64,000 nucleotides of DNA from Candidatus Bathyoplasma sp. NZ. GTDB lineage: Bacteria; Bacillota_I; Bacilli_A; MAG-NZ. The notes beneath the pieces were generated by a model that saw nothing but the letters and a program-made list of their open reading frames with translations, searched no databases and had not been told where the DNA came from. Positions within the stretch are counted from its first letter, which is position 1; each line of letters starts with the position of its first letter. This document shows, piece after piece, positions 1 through 7,856 of the stretch. The stretch lies in the NCBI GenBank assembly GCA_013332095.1, contig JABENI010000011.1, positions 1 to 64,000 on the forward strand, in the 5' to 3' direction. Both the position numbers and the translations under genes were made by a program.

Positions 1-18
1 GATATTATGCCTCATATT

Positions 19-44
19 TTAAAAAAGCAAACTCTTGTTTGCTA
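19..44 (-). terminator. Rho-independent terminator of the M16 operon
   Basis: On the minus strand a 7-bp hairpin (AGCAAAC, loop AAGA, GTTTGCT) is followed by a run of T. It lies about 70 bases downstream of the M16 peptidase stop codon at 112 and is the likely end of that transcript. Confidence 0.65.
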
Positions 45-111
45 TTTAGTTATGCTTGTTTTTAAATTTTCATGAAAATAAAAAAGAAACTGCAATAAAT
101 AGAATAAAATT

Positions 112-1380
112 CTATTTATTTACAGCCCCTTCTTTTTTCATTTTAACAGTTACTAGATTATCAATAGTTAAAAACTTTTTACAGTTTAACAAATCATCGT
201 AAGTAAGCGATTCAATTATGTCTAAAGATTTGAATAGATCACCGCCACTAAAATTATAAGAAATAAATTCGCTAGCTATTGTTTCTAATGAATTTAACAT
301 CTTTAAAAAATCTCCGTGTGATTTCTTTTTTACGTTTTCAAAATCTTCTTCTTTAATGTCTGAGTTTAATATTTTGATTAATTCTTCTTTTAATTGTTCT
401 GGTTTATTAGTGTCACCACCGATGATGACGTAAGAATAATCTTTTTCAACTTCAATAAATGAGCCAAAACTGTTGTTGATCAACTCTTTTTTGGTTAACA
501 ATTCATAGTTTTCTGAAGATTGTCCTAATAAAATATCTAAATAAATCATCAGGGCATATTTTTCTTTTTCTACAGAAAGATGTAACTTAGGGTCATTTTT
601 AATTCCTAAATATAGTTTAGGAAAAACATCTTTCAAATATATTGTTTTTTCTTTTTGATTAACTTCTTTTATCATTTCATAGACAATGTCTTTTCTTACG
701 TATTTAGCAAATGTCTTTTTTGCTTGGTTAACTTCAATATGTTTATAAACTTCTTCAACATCAAAGTCACCTATCACAAACAGCATCATATTTTCAGGGT
801 GATAATATCGTTCATAACACTGATATAATATATCTTTTGTGATTAAGGCGACACTTTCGACTGTTCCAGCTATATCATCTTTTAACGGATGAATTTTGTA
901 CATGCTTTTCATCGTTTCTAACATTATTTTTGACTCTGGCATATCGTTATACATTTCAATTTCTTCGTTGATAATACCTTTTTCTTTTTCAACGCTCTCA
1001 TCACTAAAATAAGCTGATTGGACAAAGTCGATGAGTAATGTTAAACTCTTCAATAAATTACTGGTACAAGAAAATAAATAACTCGTTCTAGTATGACTGG
1101 TATAAGCATTTAAATAAGCACCGTTTTTAGAAAATTCATCAGTGATATCTTTATCCTCATTTTCAAATAGTTTATGTTCTAAAAAATGGGCAACACCGTT
1201 AGGTATTTGAACTATTTGACCATCTTTATAAAGTAAATTATCAATTGAACCAAATCGTGTAGAAAAAGTGGCATAACTTTTATTAAAACCTCTTTTAGGC
1301 ATTATATAAACATCTAACCCATTATCTAGTTTTTGATAATAGAGTTCTTCTTTTAATTTTTGATAGATTATTTTCTGCAT
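112..1380 (-). CDS. ymfH: M16 family zinc peptidase, YmfH-like (active subunit)
   Basis: A 422-aa insulinase/mitochondrial-processing-peptidase family protein. The inverted zinc motif HFLEH (HxxEH) lies near residue 65, and the second zinc-ligand Glu of the family is likely in INEEIEMYND about 75 residues later. It has the usual N-terminal catalytic and C-terminal M16 halves. It directly abuts the second M16 gene (one shared base at 1380), as ymfF-ymfH do in Bacillus. In that family one subunit keeps the zinc motif and the other does not; this is the catalytic one. The substrate is unknown; a role in degrading exported or small peptides is inference. No signal peptide is seen, so it is probably cytoplasmic. 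Confidence 0.88.
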   Translation of the reverse strand: MQKIIYQKLKEELYYQKLDNGLDVYIMPKRGFNKSYATFSTRFGSIDNLLYKDGQIVQIPNGVAHFLEHKLFENEDKDITDEFSKNGAYLNAYTSHTRTSYLFSCTSNLLKSLTLLIDFVQSAYFSDESVEKEKGIINEEIEMYNDMPESKIMLETMKSMYKIHPLKDDIAGTVESVALITKDILYQCYERYYHPENMMLFVIGDFDVEEVYKHIEVNQAKKTFAKYVRKDIVYEMIKEVNQKEKTIYLKDVFPKLYLGIKNDPKLHLSVEKEKYALMIYLDILLGQSSENYELLTKKELINNSFGSFIEVEKDYSYVIIGGDTNKPEQLKEELIKILNSDIKEEDFENVKKKSHGDFLKMLNSLETIASEFISYNFSGGDLFKSLDIIESLTYDDLLNCKKFLTIDNLVTVKMKKEGAVNK

Positions 1381-2633
1381 TATTTATCCTCCGTAGTAAG
1401 CAAAAATATTGTATCAATTTCAATATTTTTTACTGCTTCTAAAATTTCTTCTTTAGAACATTGATTTACTTTGTCTATTATATATTTATAATCTCTACTT
1501 TCTTCTTTCAAATAATCCGTATATGCTTTATAACCTAAATTAGCTTGACCATCTAAACTTTCTAAATAACTATTTATCAGTCCTTTTTTAGCTATTTCAA
1601 GTTTTTCATCAGTAAATTCACCATTTTTTAATTTTTTTAATTCGTCTTTAATTAAATCTAAAGATTTTTGATAATTATTTTTACTAATACCGCAGTATAG
1701 ATGAATAGTTCCACTATAGGCTGAATAATGAGTTTTAACATAGTAACACAGAGAATTCTTTTCTCTTAAAGTATCAAACAACATCGTATTAAATGAACCA
1801 CCACCGTAAATAGAGTTTCCTAAAATAAGTGCTACATAAAGTTCATTTTTTACCGTAATTCCAGTTTGGAAACCGATGTTCAATTTTGATTGATTTAATT
1901 GGTCGTACTCAACGTATTCATCTACTTGATTGCTATCGATAAACTTATCGTAGTAGATATTAGGAATTTCATCATAACTTTTAAATTTTAATTTTTTAAA
2001 AGGAGTTAAATCTTCAAAATCACCGACTATTATTACATCGGTACAATCGTTGTTAATCATATTTTGATACTCTGAATAAAGGACTTCTTTTGTTATTTTT
2101 TCAAGATCTTTCTTATAACCCGCAATTCTTATCCCAAATTTACTATCTTTAAACATATAGTCTGATAATTTGGTTAGAGCGTAGCCTGTTTTATCATCTT
2201 TTAATGAATCGTAAAATTCATTAAAAATTCTTTTTTCTTCTTTAATTTTTACTTCATCAAAATTTCCATCAATTAAAAATGGATTGTAAAGAACTTCCTT
2301 TAAAATATCTATTATTTCTTCTAAAATAGTTTCATCTAAATAAAGATCGTTTAAAAATGTCATTCTAACTTCAATAACATTTAGTGAGCCTACTTTAATC
2401 GATCTAAGTGACATACTAGCATCGTACAACTCTTCTAATTTTTTTATCAACAATCTTTTACTTGGATATTTTTTAGTTCCAGCAAATAAAATACCAGGAA
2501 TCAACGCTCTTGTAGTTACATTTTCGGCTTTTAATTCAGCAGCAAATTTTACTGTGATTGAGTTAGTTTTAAATTTGTCTGTTTTTATTACATGTAAATT
2601 ATAACCATAATTTTTATTTAAAATACTATTCAT
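1380..2633 (-). CDS. ymfF: M16 family peptidase homologue, YmfF-like (inactive subunit)
   Basis: A 417-aa M16 protein, first gene of a two-gene operon with the zinc-binding partner downstream. In the region where HxxEH should occur (about residues 40-60) there is only IPGILFAGTKKYPSKR, so it lacks the zinc motif and should be catalytically dead. The C-terminal half has the usual M16 signature GGGSFNTMLFDTLREK, which contributes substrate contacts in family heterodimers. It probably forms a closed chamber with the neighbouring active subunit. The start at 2633 follows a short AT-rich leader containing AGGTGT. Confidence 0.85.
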   Translation of the reverse strand: MNSILNKNYGYNLHVIKTDKFKTNSITVKFAAELKAENVTTRALIPGILFAGTKKYPSKRLLIKKLEELYDASMSLRSIKVGSLNVIEVRMTFLNDLYLDETILEEIIDILKEVLYNPFLIDGNFDEVKIKEEKRIFNEFYDSLKDDKTGYALTKLSDYMFKDSKFGIRIAGYKKDLEKITKEVLYSEYQNMINNDCTDVIIVGDFEDLTPFKKLKFKSYDEIPNIYYDKFIDSNQVDEYVEYDQLNQSKLNIGFQTGITVKNELYVALILGNSIYGGGSFNTMLFDTLREKNSLCYYVKTHYSAYSGTIHLYCGISKNNYQKSLDLIKDELKKLKNGEFTDEKLEIAKKGLINSYLESLDGQANLGYKAYTDYLKEESRDYKYIIDKVNQCSKEEILEAVKNIEIDTIFLLTTEDK

Positions 2634-2679
2634 AAATACACCTCATTTTATTATATATCTTGTTACCTATATTAATACA

Positions 2680-2704
2680 AAAGACTTTCAATTTGAAAGC
2701 CTTT
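2680..2704 (-). terminator. Probable terminator of deoC
   Basis: Hairpin AAAGGCTTTC/GAAAGTCTTT with a short T run on the minus strand, overlapping the deoC stop codon. The T tract is short, so termination strength is uncertain. Confidence 0.5.
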
Positions 2705-3359
2705 AATAATTACTGTTGCTTTTTTTTCCCTTAATTAAAGCAATTCCATTACTAGTTCCGATTCGACTTGCTCCAGCATTTACCATTTCAACTAAATCAG
2801 CATTAGTTTTTATGCCACCAGAAGCTTTAATTTTAACTTTGTTTGAAATACTACTACGAATTAATTTAACATCTTCTATCGTTGCTCCTGTTGCTGCAAA
2901 CCCTGTTGAAGTTTTAACAAAATCAGCATTCGCTTCTTCAATTAATTGACTGGCTTTAATTATTTCTTTATCCGTCAAATAACAAGTTTCAATAATTACT
3001 TTCAATACTTTGTTTCCACAAACCTTTTTTACTTCTTTAATATCATTTAAAACAAAATCGTATTGACCGTTTTTTAAATAACCGATGTTCAATACCATAT
3101 CGATTTCATCAGCACCATCTTTTATCGCCTGAGCAGTTTCAAATACTTTTACTTCTGTTTTATTAGCACCTAATGGAAATCCTATTACGGTGCAGACTAG
3201 TACGTCTGTGTTTAATAAATATGTTTTTGCCATTTTCACATAACAAGGACTTAGGCAAACAGTATAGAAACGATTTTCCACTGCTTCTGCACAAATCCTT
3301 TTAATGTCATTAACAGTAGTTGTTGCTTTTAAAATCGTGTGATCAATGTATGATCTCAT
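2703..3359 (-). CDS. deoC: Deoxyribose-phosphate aldolase
   Basis: A 218-aa class I aldolase that splits 2-deoxyribose-5-phosphate into glyceraldehyde-3-phosphate and acetaldehyde in deoxynucleoside catabolism. Family signatures are visible: start MRSYIDHTILKATT, EIDMVLNIG (the catalytic Asp region), KVIIETCYL, the Schiff-base lysine in DFVKTSTGF (about residue 150) and the phosphate-binding KASGGIKT. A good ribosome-binding site (AGAGGTGA) precedes the ATG. No pentomutase or nucleoside phosphorylase neighbours are present. Its first ~105 bases and upstream DNA are duplicated, in decayed form, at about 6779-6880, which marks the left flank of the accessory insert. Confidence 0.96.
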   Translation of the reverse strand: MRSYIDHTILKATTTVNDIKRICAEAVENRFYTVCLSPCYVKMAKTYLLNTDVLVCTVIGFPLGANKTEVKVFETAQAIKDGADEIDMVLNIGYLKNGQYDFVLNDIKEVKKVCGNKVLKVIIETCYLTDKEIIKASQLIEEANADFVKTSTGFAATGATIEDVKLIRSSISNKVKIKASGGIKTNADLVEMVNAGASRIGTSNGIALIKGKKSNSNY

Positions 3360-3478
3360 TTTGTCACCTCTTGTATCTATTAAAGTTTTTCATCTATTAA
3401 ATCTTTAATTCTAATAACCCAAAATTTCTCACTGAGAATGGCAATTCTTTAAACTTTTTTTTATTTTCATTGCTTTTC
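3255..3478. repeat. Left copy of a diverged ~225-bp direct repeat
   Basis: This stretch covers the 5' end of deoC, its leader, and then a decayed copy of the last ~100 bases of the protein gene at 6901-7788. The same order occurs at 6779-7002. Matching blocks by eye include GCAAACAGTATAGAAA, TCTATTAAAGTTTTTCATCT and CCCAAAATTTCTCACTG. In this copy deoC is intact and the second part is only a remnant; the right copy is the mirror case. Confidence 0.85.
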
Positions 3479-3673
3479 TTGAATGTGTATACGAAAACAC
3501 TCTTATACAACTTAATAGTACTACTTATCCTACTATTCTTCTAATAGTCGTTTATATTTTATCATACTATCACTAAAATTTGTTAAATTAGTGCTACTAC
3601 ATTTTATATTTTAATTTTTCCAAACCTCCAATACGCCTTCTAGTTGTTATTTTAAACACATCAAAATGAATTT

Positions 3674-3699
3674 AAAAAAGCCCTATGCTAAAAGCACAG
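3674..3699 (-). terminator. Possible terminator hairpin
   Basis: On the minus strand CTGTGCT, loop TTT, AGCATAG, then GGGCTTTTTT. One mismatch in the stem. No intact gene lies immediately upstream on this strand, so it may be a relic of a lost gene. Confidence 0.35.
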
Positions 3700-3766
3700 A
3701 GTTAATGATATTAATTTTTTATCATACTTAATTGTGCTTAATCAGTTTTATCCTAAAGTTATATCT

Positions 3767-3895
3767 ATGGGTAACTGTTTAAAGCCTTATAAAGATATTA
3801 TCGAAAAATTAGAAGAAGAAAAGAGAGAGTTTAAACAAGATGTACAAATAAGAAAAATGACAAAAGAAAAATCATACAGAAACATAATTGCTTAG
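3767..3895 (+). CDS. Doubtful 42-aa ORF, possible gene fragment
   Basis: ATG to TAG encodes a lysine/glutamate-rich 42-aa peptide beginning MGNCLKPYKDIIEKL and ending SYRNIIA, with a short amphipathic, coiled-coil-like stretch. No clear ribosome-binding site precedes it and I recognise no family. It lies inside the accessory insert and may be a fragment of a larger decayed gene, or not coding. Confidence 0.2.
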   Translation: MGNCLKPYKDIIEKLEEEKREFKQDVQIRKMTKEKSYRNIIA

Positions 3896-4081
3896 TAACC
3901 AAGCTTAATACTATAGATGATTTTATTAAAGTATTCCTAAGTAGTTGCTTAAACAACTTGAAAAAAATTGTAAAAGACAACAAGATATATTAAAACCAAA
4001 AGAATGATTATGATATGGAAATGGAGTGCTGATAACATCACCTCATTTCATCAAATTATAATGTATAACTCTTGAAATATA

Positions 4082-4110
4082 TTGATTTTCTACTAATTTA
4101 GTGTTATTAT
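4082..4110 (+). promoter_or_regulatory. Sigma-A-type promoter of the HsdR_N-like nuclease gene
   Basis: TTGATT at 4082-4087 and TATTAT at 4105-4110 with a 17-base spacer, 20 bases upstream of the start codon and just before the GGAG ribosome-binding site at 4121-4124. Confidence 0.6.
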
Positions 4111-4130
4111 GTAAAAAAAAGGAGAATATT

Positions 4131-5189
4131 ATGACAAAAGATAGAATAAACGAATTTGCAAAACGCACTGCAGGATTACTTGATAAAATCAAAACGGAAG
4201 AAGCAACAAAAACTTCTTTGATTCTGCCATTTATCTCAATGTTAGGTTTTGACGTATTTAACCCTAACGAAGTTATCCCAGAATTTACTGCTGATGTAGG
4301 AATAAAAAAAGGAGAAAAGGTTGATTATGCAATAGTTATTGATGATGAACCACAAATACTTATTGAAGCAAAATCAGTGAATGACAAGTTAACAAAACAT
4401 GGAAGTCAACTTTTTAGATATTTTTCGACTACAAGTGCCAAGTTCGGAATACTAACAAATGGAATTATATATAAATTTTATACAGACTTAGAGGAAGCTA
4501 ATAAAATGGATATAGCACCATTCTTTGAATTCAATGTTTTGAATTTTAAAGATTATCAAGTAACAGAATTATCAAAGTTCCAAAAAGAGAATTTTGATGT
4601 CCACAATATTTTTAGTACTGCTGAACAATTAAAATATGTTTCTGAATTGAAAAAAACATTAAAATCTCAACTTGAAGAACCTGATGAAAAATTTATAAAA
4701 TTTTTAATGAATTATGTTTATGATGGTACTAAAACAGCAAGTAAAATCGAAAAATTTACACCAATAGTTAAAAAGGCAACAAAGCAATTATTCGCTGAAA
4801 TTATTCAAGACAAATTAAATAATGCTTTGAATATGTCAAATGAGGAACCTCCTCTAGTTAAGGCTGAAATAATTGAAGATCCTCAAGAAGATAAAATAGT
4901 AACAACTGAAGAAGAAATTGAAGGTTACTCTATAGTAAAAAGTATTTTAAGAAATGATTTTGAAGCCGATAGAATTACAAAAAAAGATACTGAATCATAT
5001 TTTTCGATTTTACTTGATAACAATGCTCGCAAATGGATTGTTAGACTTAAATTTAACTCATCACAAAAATATCTAGTTGTGAGAACTGGCAAAAAAGATA
5101 AAGAAAAATTTCCAATTGACTCATTATATGATATTTTTAAATACGAAGAGAACATTAAGAACACTTTAAATATTATTAACAGCCTTTAA
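4131..5189 (+). CDS. Stand-alone type I restriction R-subunit N-terminal (HsdR_N-like) nuclease-domain protein
   Basis: A 352-aa protein of the COG4748-type family: an HsdR N-terminal PD-(D/E)xK domain without helicase or methyltransferase partners. The nuclease core is at residues ~50-100: acidic VDYAIVIDD, then ILIEAKS, which supplies the E-x-K. A helical middle region and a compact C-terminal domain (about 260-350) follow. The ATG at 4131 is chosen because AGGAG lies 6 bases upstream; an in-frame ATG at 4101 lacks one. It stands alone in an accessory insert between direct repeats. Homologues are common in mobile regions and phages. A DNA-defence or nuclease role is inference; no hsdM or hsdS is nearby. 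Confidence 0.8.
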   Translation: MTKDRINEFAKRTAGLLDKIKTEEATKTSLILPFISMLGFDVFNPNEVIPEFTADVGIKKGEKVDYAIVIDDEPQILIEAKSVNDKLTKHGSQLFRYFSTTSAKFGILTNGIIYKFYTDLEEANKMDIAPFFEFNVLNFKDYQVTELSKFQKENFDVHNIFSTAEQLKYVSELKKTLKSQLEEPDEKFIKFLMNYVYDGTKTASKIEKFTPIVKKATKQLFAEIIQDKLNNALNMSNEEPPLVKAEIIEDPQEDKIVTTEEEIEGYSIVKSILRNDFEADRITKKDTESYFSILLDNNARKWIVRLKFNSSQKYLVVRTGKKDKEKFPIDSLYDIFKYEENIKNTLNIINSL

Positions 5190-5879
5190 ATGGTGTATAC
5201 CATGTAAACACTATCAAAATAATATTAACTTGTTATATTTTACTTGCAAAATGAATTATCATGTTAAACTTTTTAAACCCCTCCAAAAATCTTGGAGGGG
5301 TTACTTCGTTAACTATAAACAACTCATTAAGAACAATTTCAACAACTATATCTCTAACTTGATTAAATATCACTACTCTTTACATAAAATCAGTTATTTC
5401 ATTATCATCATGCTTTTTAGATATTGCTTTTGTATGGTTTTCATTCTATCAAAACAAGGGTTTTCAATGTCTTTGCAACGTTTTATTAATGTATTATCAT
5501 ATTCATTTGAAAGTACAATTCTGTTTTATAGTGTTTTAGACATTCTACCGTTTTCTACCATATTTACCCAAATCATTCACCACTACGTACTTCATTCATA
5601 AGTTTAACTCCTAATTTAAAACCTTCTCAAAATTTGATATTGCGTAAGGTGCAGTTGTAGCATCCATTGCATTTACAAAATTATTTCTCTTCATCTTTTA
5701 ACTGTTTTTGAAGTTTTTCTTCTATGCACAGAGTGTAGACATATTTGTTTTACAATTTCCACCACTTATTTCTATTGTAAATTCAGTGTATCTTCTATAT
5801 ATCATAAAAATTTCAACATAATATCCATTCGTTTAACAGTTAACACATGTATTATGAAAAAACTAATAACTTTAATTAT
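5190..5879. other. Gene-poor middle of the accessory insert with decayed reading frames
   Basis: About 690 bases without an intact gene. Minus-strand fragments between about 5700 and 5350 read like broken coding sequence: for example a 27-codon frame starting MKRNNFVNAMDATTAPYAIS, and a later one containing NTLIKRCKDIENPCFDRM, each cut by stops and frame changes. I cannot assign the parent family. A plus-strand 123-codon frame across 5230-5601 has a strange composition, runs through the hairpin at 5276-5302 and is not accepted as a gene. Confidence 0.45.
5276..5302. terminator. Strong 9-bp hairpin, terminator-like
   Basis: AACCCCTCC, loop of 9 bases, GGAGGGGTT. It stands out as GC-rich in AT-rich surroundings, about 85 bases after the nuclease stop codon. 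There is no good T run after it on the plus strand, so it is either a weak terminator or another structured element. Confidence 0.5.
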
Positions 5880-6152
5880 CTACCTAAACTCAATATGAAG
5901 TTCTTTACCTAGTGCCTTTGCAATTCTTTTAAGATAGGCAACAGTAGGATTATAGTTACCATTTTCTAATCTACTGATATGACTTTGCTCAATTCCGGTA
6001 AGTTCTGACAACTGTTTTTGTGTTAAATTTTTCTCTTTTCTGGCATCTAGCATAACTTGTTTAATTCCATATTCTACTGCTAAAGCATTGTATTCTTTTT
6101 TAAAATGAGGGTCTTGTAAAGACCCCTTTAAATGTTCATTAAAGTTAGTCAT
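5880..6152 (-). CDS. HigA-like XRE-family antitoxin
   Basis: A 90-aa helix-turn-helix protein. The HTH spans about residues 30-85 (LTQKQLSELTGIEQSHISR and LENGNYNPTVAYLKRIAKA). The start at 6152 follows GAAAGGAG; a longer frame to 6176 has no better site. It directly follows, with a few bases of overlap, a decayed RelE/HigB (Gp49-type) toxin frame. The toxin-then-antitoxin order is that of higBA modules. Antitoxins of this type bind the toxin and repress their own operon. With the toxin broken it may persist as an orphan repressor. Confidence 0.85.
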   Translation of the reverse strand: MTNFNEHLKGSLQDPHFKKEYNALAVEYGIKQVMLDARKEKNLTQKQLSELTGIEQSHISRLENGNYNPTVAYLKRIAKALGKELHIEFR

Positions 6153-6488
6153 TTTTATTTCTCCTTTCAAAATCAATTTTGTATTTTAACGCTTTTTCAA
6201 GTTCTCCATTTATTGTTTTTTGAGTTTTCTTTATGTAACCATTTGTTAATATAACTTTCTTATCGGCATAAAAGAAATAGAATAACTTTGATGTACCATT
6301 AGAAACCTTTATGGTTAATTTAAATATACATCTTTTATATATTACAGTGTGGCTCTTCTTAAATATAGCCACTATCTTGTAATAAAAAAACTCTCTAAAA
6401 GGCTTTGCTTTCATTTTGGTAACTAAATTATTTAGAAACTCTTTTACTGGTTGTTTATTATTTTCTCTCTTTTAGTAAATTATTTCAT
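6145..6488 (-). pseudogene. Decayed HigB/RelE (Gp49-like, DUF891) toxin
   Basis: The C-terminal ~55 residues are well preserved: FKLTIKVSNGTSKLFYFFY, VILTNGYIKKTQKT and EKALKYKIDFERR match the end of Gp49-like toxins. Upstream the frame is damaged. An ATG at 6488 gives MDEIIY followed at once by TAA. The same frame then continues as KREN, NKQPVKEFLNNL and KMKAKPFREF. The middle part reads sensibly only in another frame (LLQDSGYI, stop, EEPHCNI, stop) before frame zero resumes. A stop plus compensating frame changes mean a full toxin is unlikely. The intact-looking 89-codon frame from 6414 is the remnant. Confidence 0.8.
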
Positions 6489-6778
6489 CCATTATTTTAT
6501 CTCTATTTTATTATATGTCATATATAGCATATTATCAATATGTACTTAGTCCTCTACCAAAAAGTCATAGTTCTTTAATTTGATTATATCTATGGATCAA
6601 TCTTTATCAAAAAGATGTCAACTACAATAGCTTTAACGCATTACGCATCATAGAACTATCTGCAAAATCTTTTATTATAAAACTCCTGTTTTGATAATTT
6701 TTCACAAAAAAAATAAGACTAATACTAGTAAACAAACATTTTTTACTAGCGTTAGCCTTATTAAATCAGCTTATTTAT
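6489..6778. other. Leader of the higBA remnant and non-coding right end of the insert
   Basis: Contains the likely promoter region of the toxin/antitoxin remnant: a TATAAT-like box near 6510 and the imperfect palindrome ATATG-TCATATATAG-CATAT at about 6513-6533, a possible operator. Some 170 bases of gene-free DNA follow, then the terminator hairpin at 6708-6762. Confidence 0.4.
6708..6762 (-). terminator. Rho-independent terminator, long stem
   Basis: On the minus strand AATAAGGCTAACGCTAGTAAA pairs with TTTACTAGTATTAGTCTTATT (two small mismatches) and is followed by TTTTTTTT. It ends transcripts coming from the gene at 6901-7788. Confidence 0.8.
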
Positions 6779-7002
6779 GCAAACAGTATAGAAATGATTT
6801 TTTACTGTTTCTTCAAATCATTTTATATCATTAGTAGAGTTCTTGTTTTTAAAATCATGTGATCAATAGATGACTCATTTTATCAGTTCTCTTCTATCTA
6901 TTAAAGTTTTTCATCTATTAAATCTTTAATTCTAATAACCCAAAATTTCTCACTGGGAATTGCTACCTCTTTAAATTTCTTTTTTATTTTCATAGCTTTT
7001 CT
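6779..7002. repeat. Right copy of the diverged ~225-bp direct repeat
   Basis: The first ~105 bases are a decayed copy of the deoC 5' end. TGATCAATAGATGACTCATTTT corresponds to the start-codon region, with the reading frame lost. The rest is the intact 3' end of the gene at 6901-7788. With 3255-3478 it brackets the accessory DNA. Which part is intact is swapped between copies, as expected for integration or tandem duplication between deoC and its original neighbour. Confidence 0.85.
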
Positions 7003-7788
7003 CAAATATCCAGAAGGTTTTAAAGCTAGTGTACCATCGATAAAATTAGGTAATACAGCTAAATAGCGGCTAACTTTACTATATATGTAATCGTATTTAA
7101 CTACATATGGTTCGCCATCTGATTCTTCAATAATATGAACATAATCCAAATTTTTTGGAAAGACAGCAGGATTATTTACATCCCACAAAATACTTCGTTT
7201 TACCTTAGCTGTTTCCTTTTCAATCATCACAATATATGGATTAACATCTACTTTTTTATTATCAAGATGTTCTTTTAGCGATTTATAATTTTCTTGATAT
7301 TCACAAATCTCATTTATCTGTTCAGTAGGCATAGAAAATTTTGTACTATTCAAACTCAATTCATCTTCTGAGTAAATGTCTTGTCTATACGAACTCAATT
7401 TAGTAAATACTTGTAATTTATTAAAAATCTTTACATCTTCGTTTAAACTCATATAGTAACAAAGATCAAAATATTCACAAAATTTCTCGATAACATCTAA
7501 AATTTCTTCTAGAAAATAGTTAGATAAAGTGCTAGAAAATTCGATAAAAGTATTTAAATTTAAATATTTAGAATTTAAGCGATATATTTCATCAATGACA
7601 TTGTATTTAGTTATAACAAAAGTAGCCTTATTATCTAAATTTTCGTTTAAATATCTGAAAGAAACGTGTTTTTCATTTTCGGTGTACACACACCCTATAT
7701 CATTAAAAAAAGAAAATATTTTGTTCATATCTATTCTCTCTTCTCTGATATCCTTAAAAAAATGCATTCTTATATTATTTGTATTCAT
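6901..7788 (-). CDS. Hypothetical protein, 295 aa, no recognised family
   Basis: An intact soluble-looking protein without signal peptide or membrane segment. It is rich in charged and aromatic residues, with a helical N-terminal half and a more basic C-terminal end (KAMKIKKKFKEVAIPSEKF). The start at 7788 has GTGAGGAT just upstream. Its last ~30 codons are present a second time, degraded, next to deoC, so it was probably deoC's original neighbour. I do not recognise a domain and assign no function. Confidence 0.7.
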   Translation of the reverse strand: MNTNNIRMHFFKDIREERIDMNKIFSFFNDIGCVYTENEKHVSFRYLNENLDNKATFVITKYNVIDEIYRLNSKYLNLNTFIEFSSTLSNYFLEEILDVIEKFCEYFDLCYYMSLNEDVKIFNKLQVFTKLSSYRQDIYSEDELSLNSTKFSMPTEQINEICEYQENYKSLKEHLDNKKVDVNPYIVMIEKETAKVKRSILWDVNNPAVFPKNLDYVHIIEESDGEPYVVKYDYIYSKVSRYLAVLPNFIDGTLALKPSGYLRKAMKIKKKFKEVAIPSEKFWVIRIKDLIDEKL

Positions 7789-7856
7789 ATCCTCACCCTA
7801 TATTCATTTTGTATTTATTAAACTAATTATATCACTAAATTAGTTATTTTAGCAAA

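Larger units (their letters stand above)
3479..4081. other. Gene-poor left part of the accessory insert
   Basis: About 600 bases without a convincing gene. It holds a possible minus-strand hairpin (3674-3699), a 42-codon reading frame (3767-3895) and AT-rich DNA with several short interrupted frames. This looks like decayed DNA between the left repeat and the nuclease promoter. No insertion-sequence inverted repeats were recognised. Confidence 0.5.

Noticed and set aside
5230-5601. 123-codon plus-strand reading frame
   Set aside because: No ribosome-binding site, runs through a strong hairpin at its start, aromatic-rich composition with no family resemblance, and overlaps protein-like fragments on the other strand.
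3479-6778. Insertion sequence or prophage in the accessory insert
   Set aside because: No transposase, integrase or structural phage gene and no terminal inverted repeats were found; the boundaries are copies of the flanking genes.
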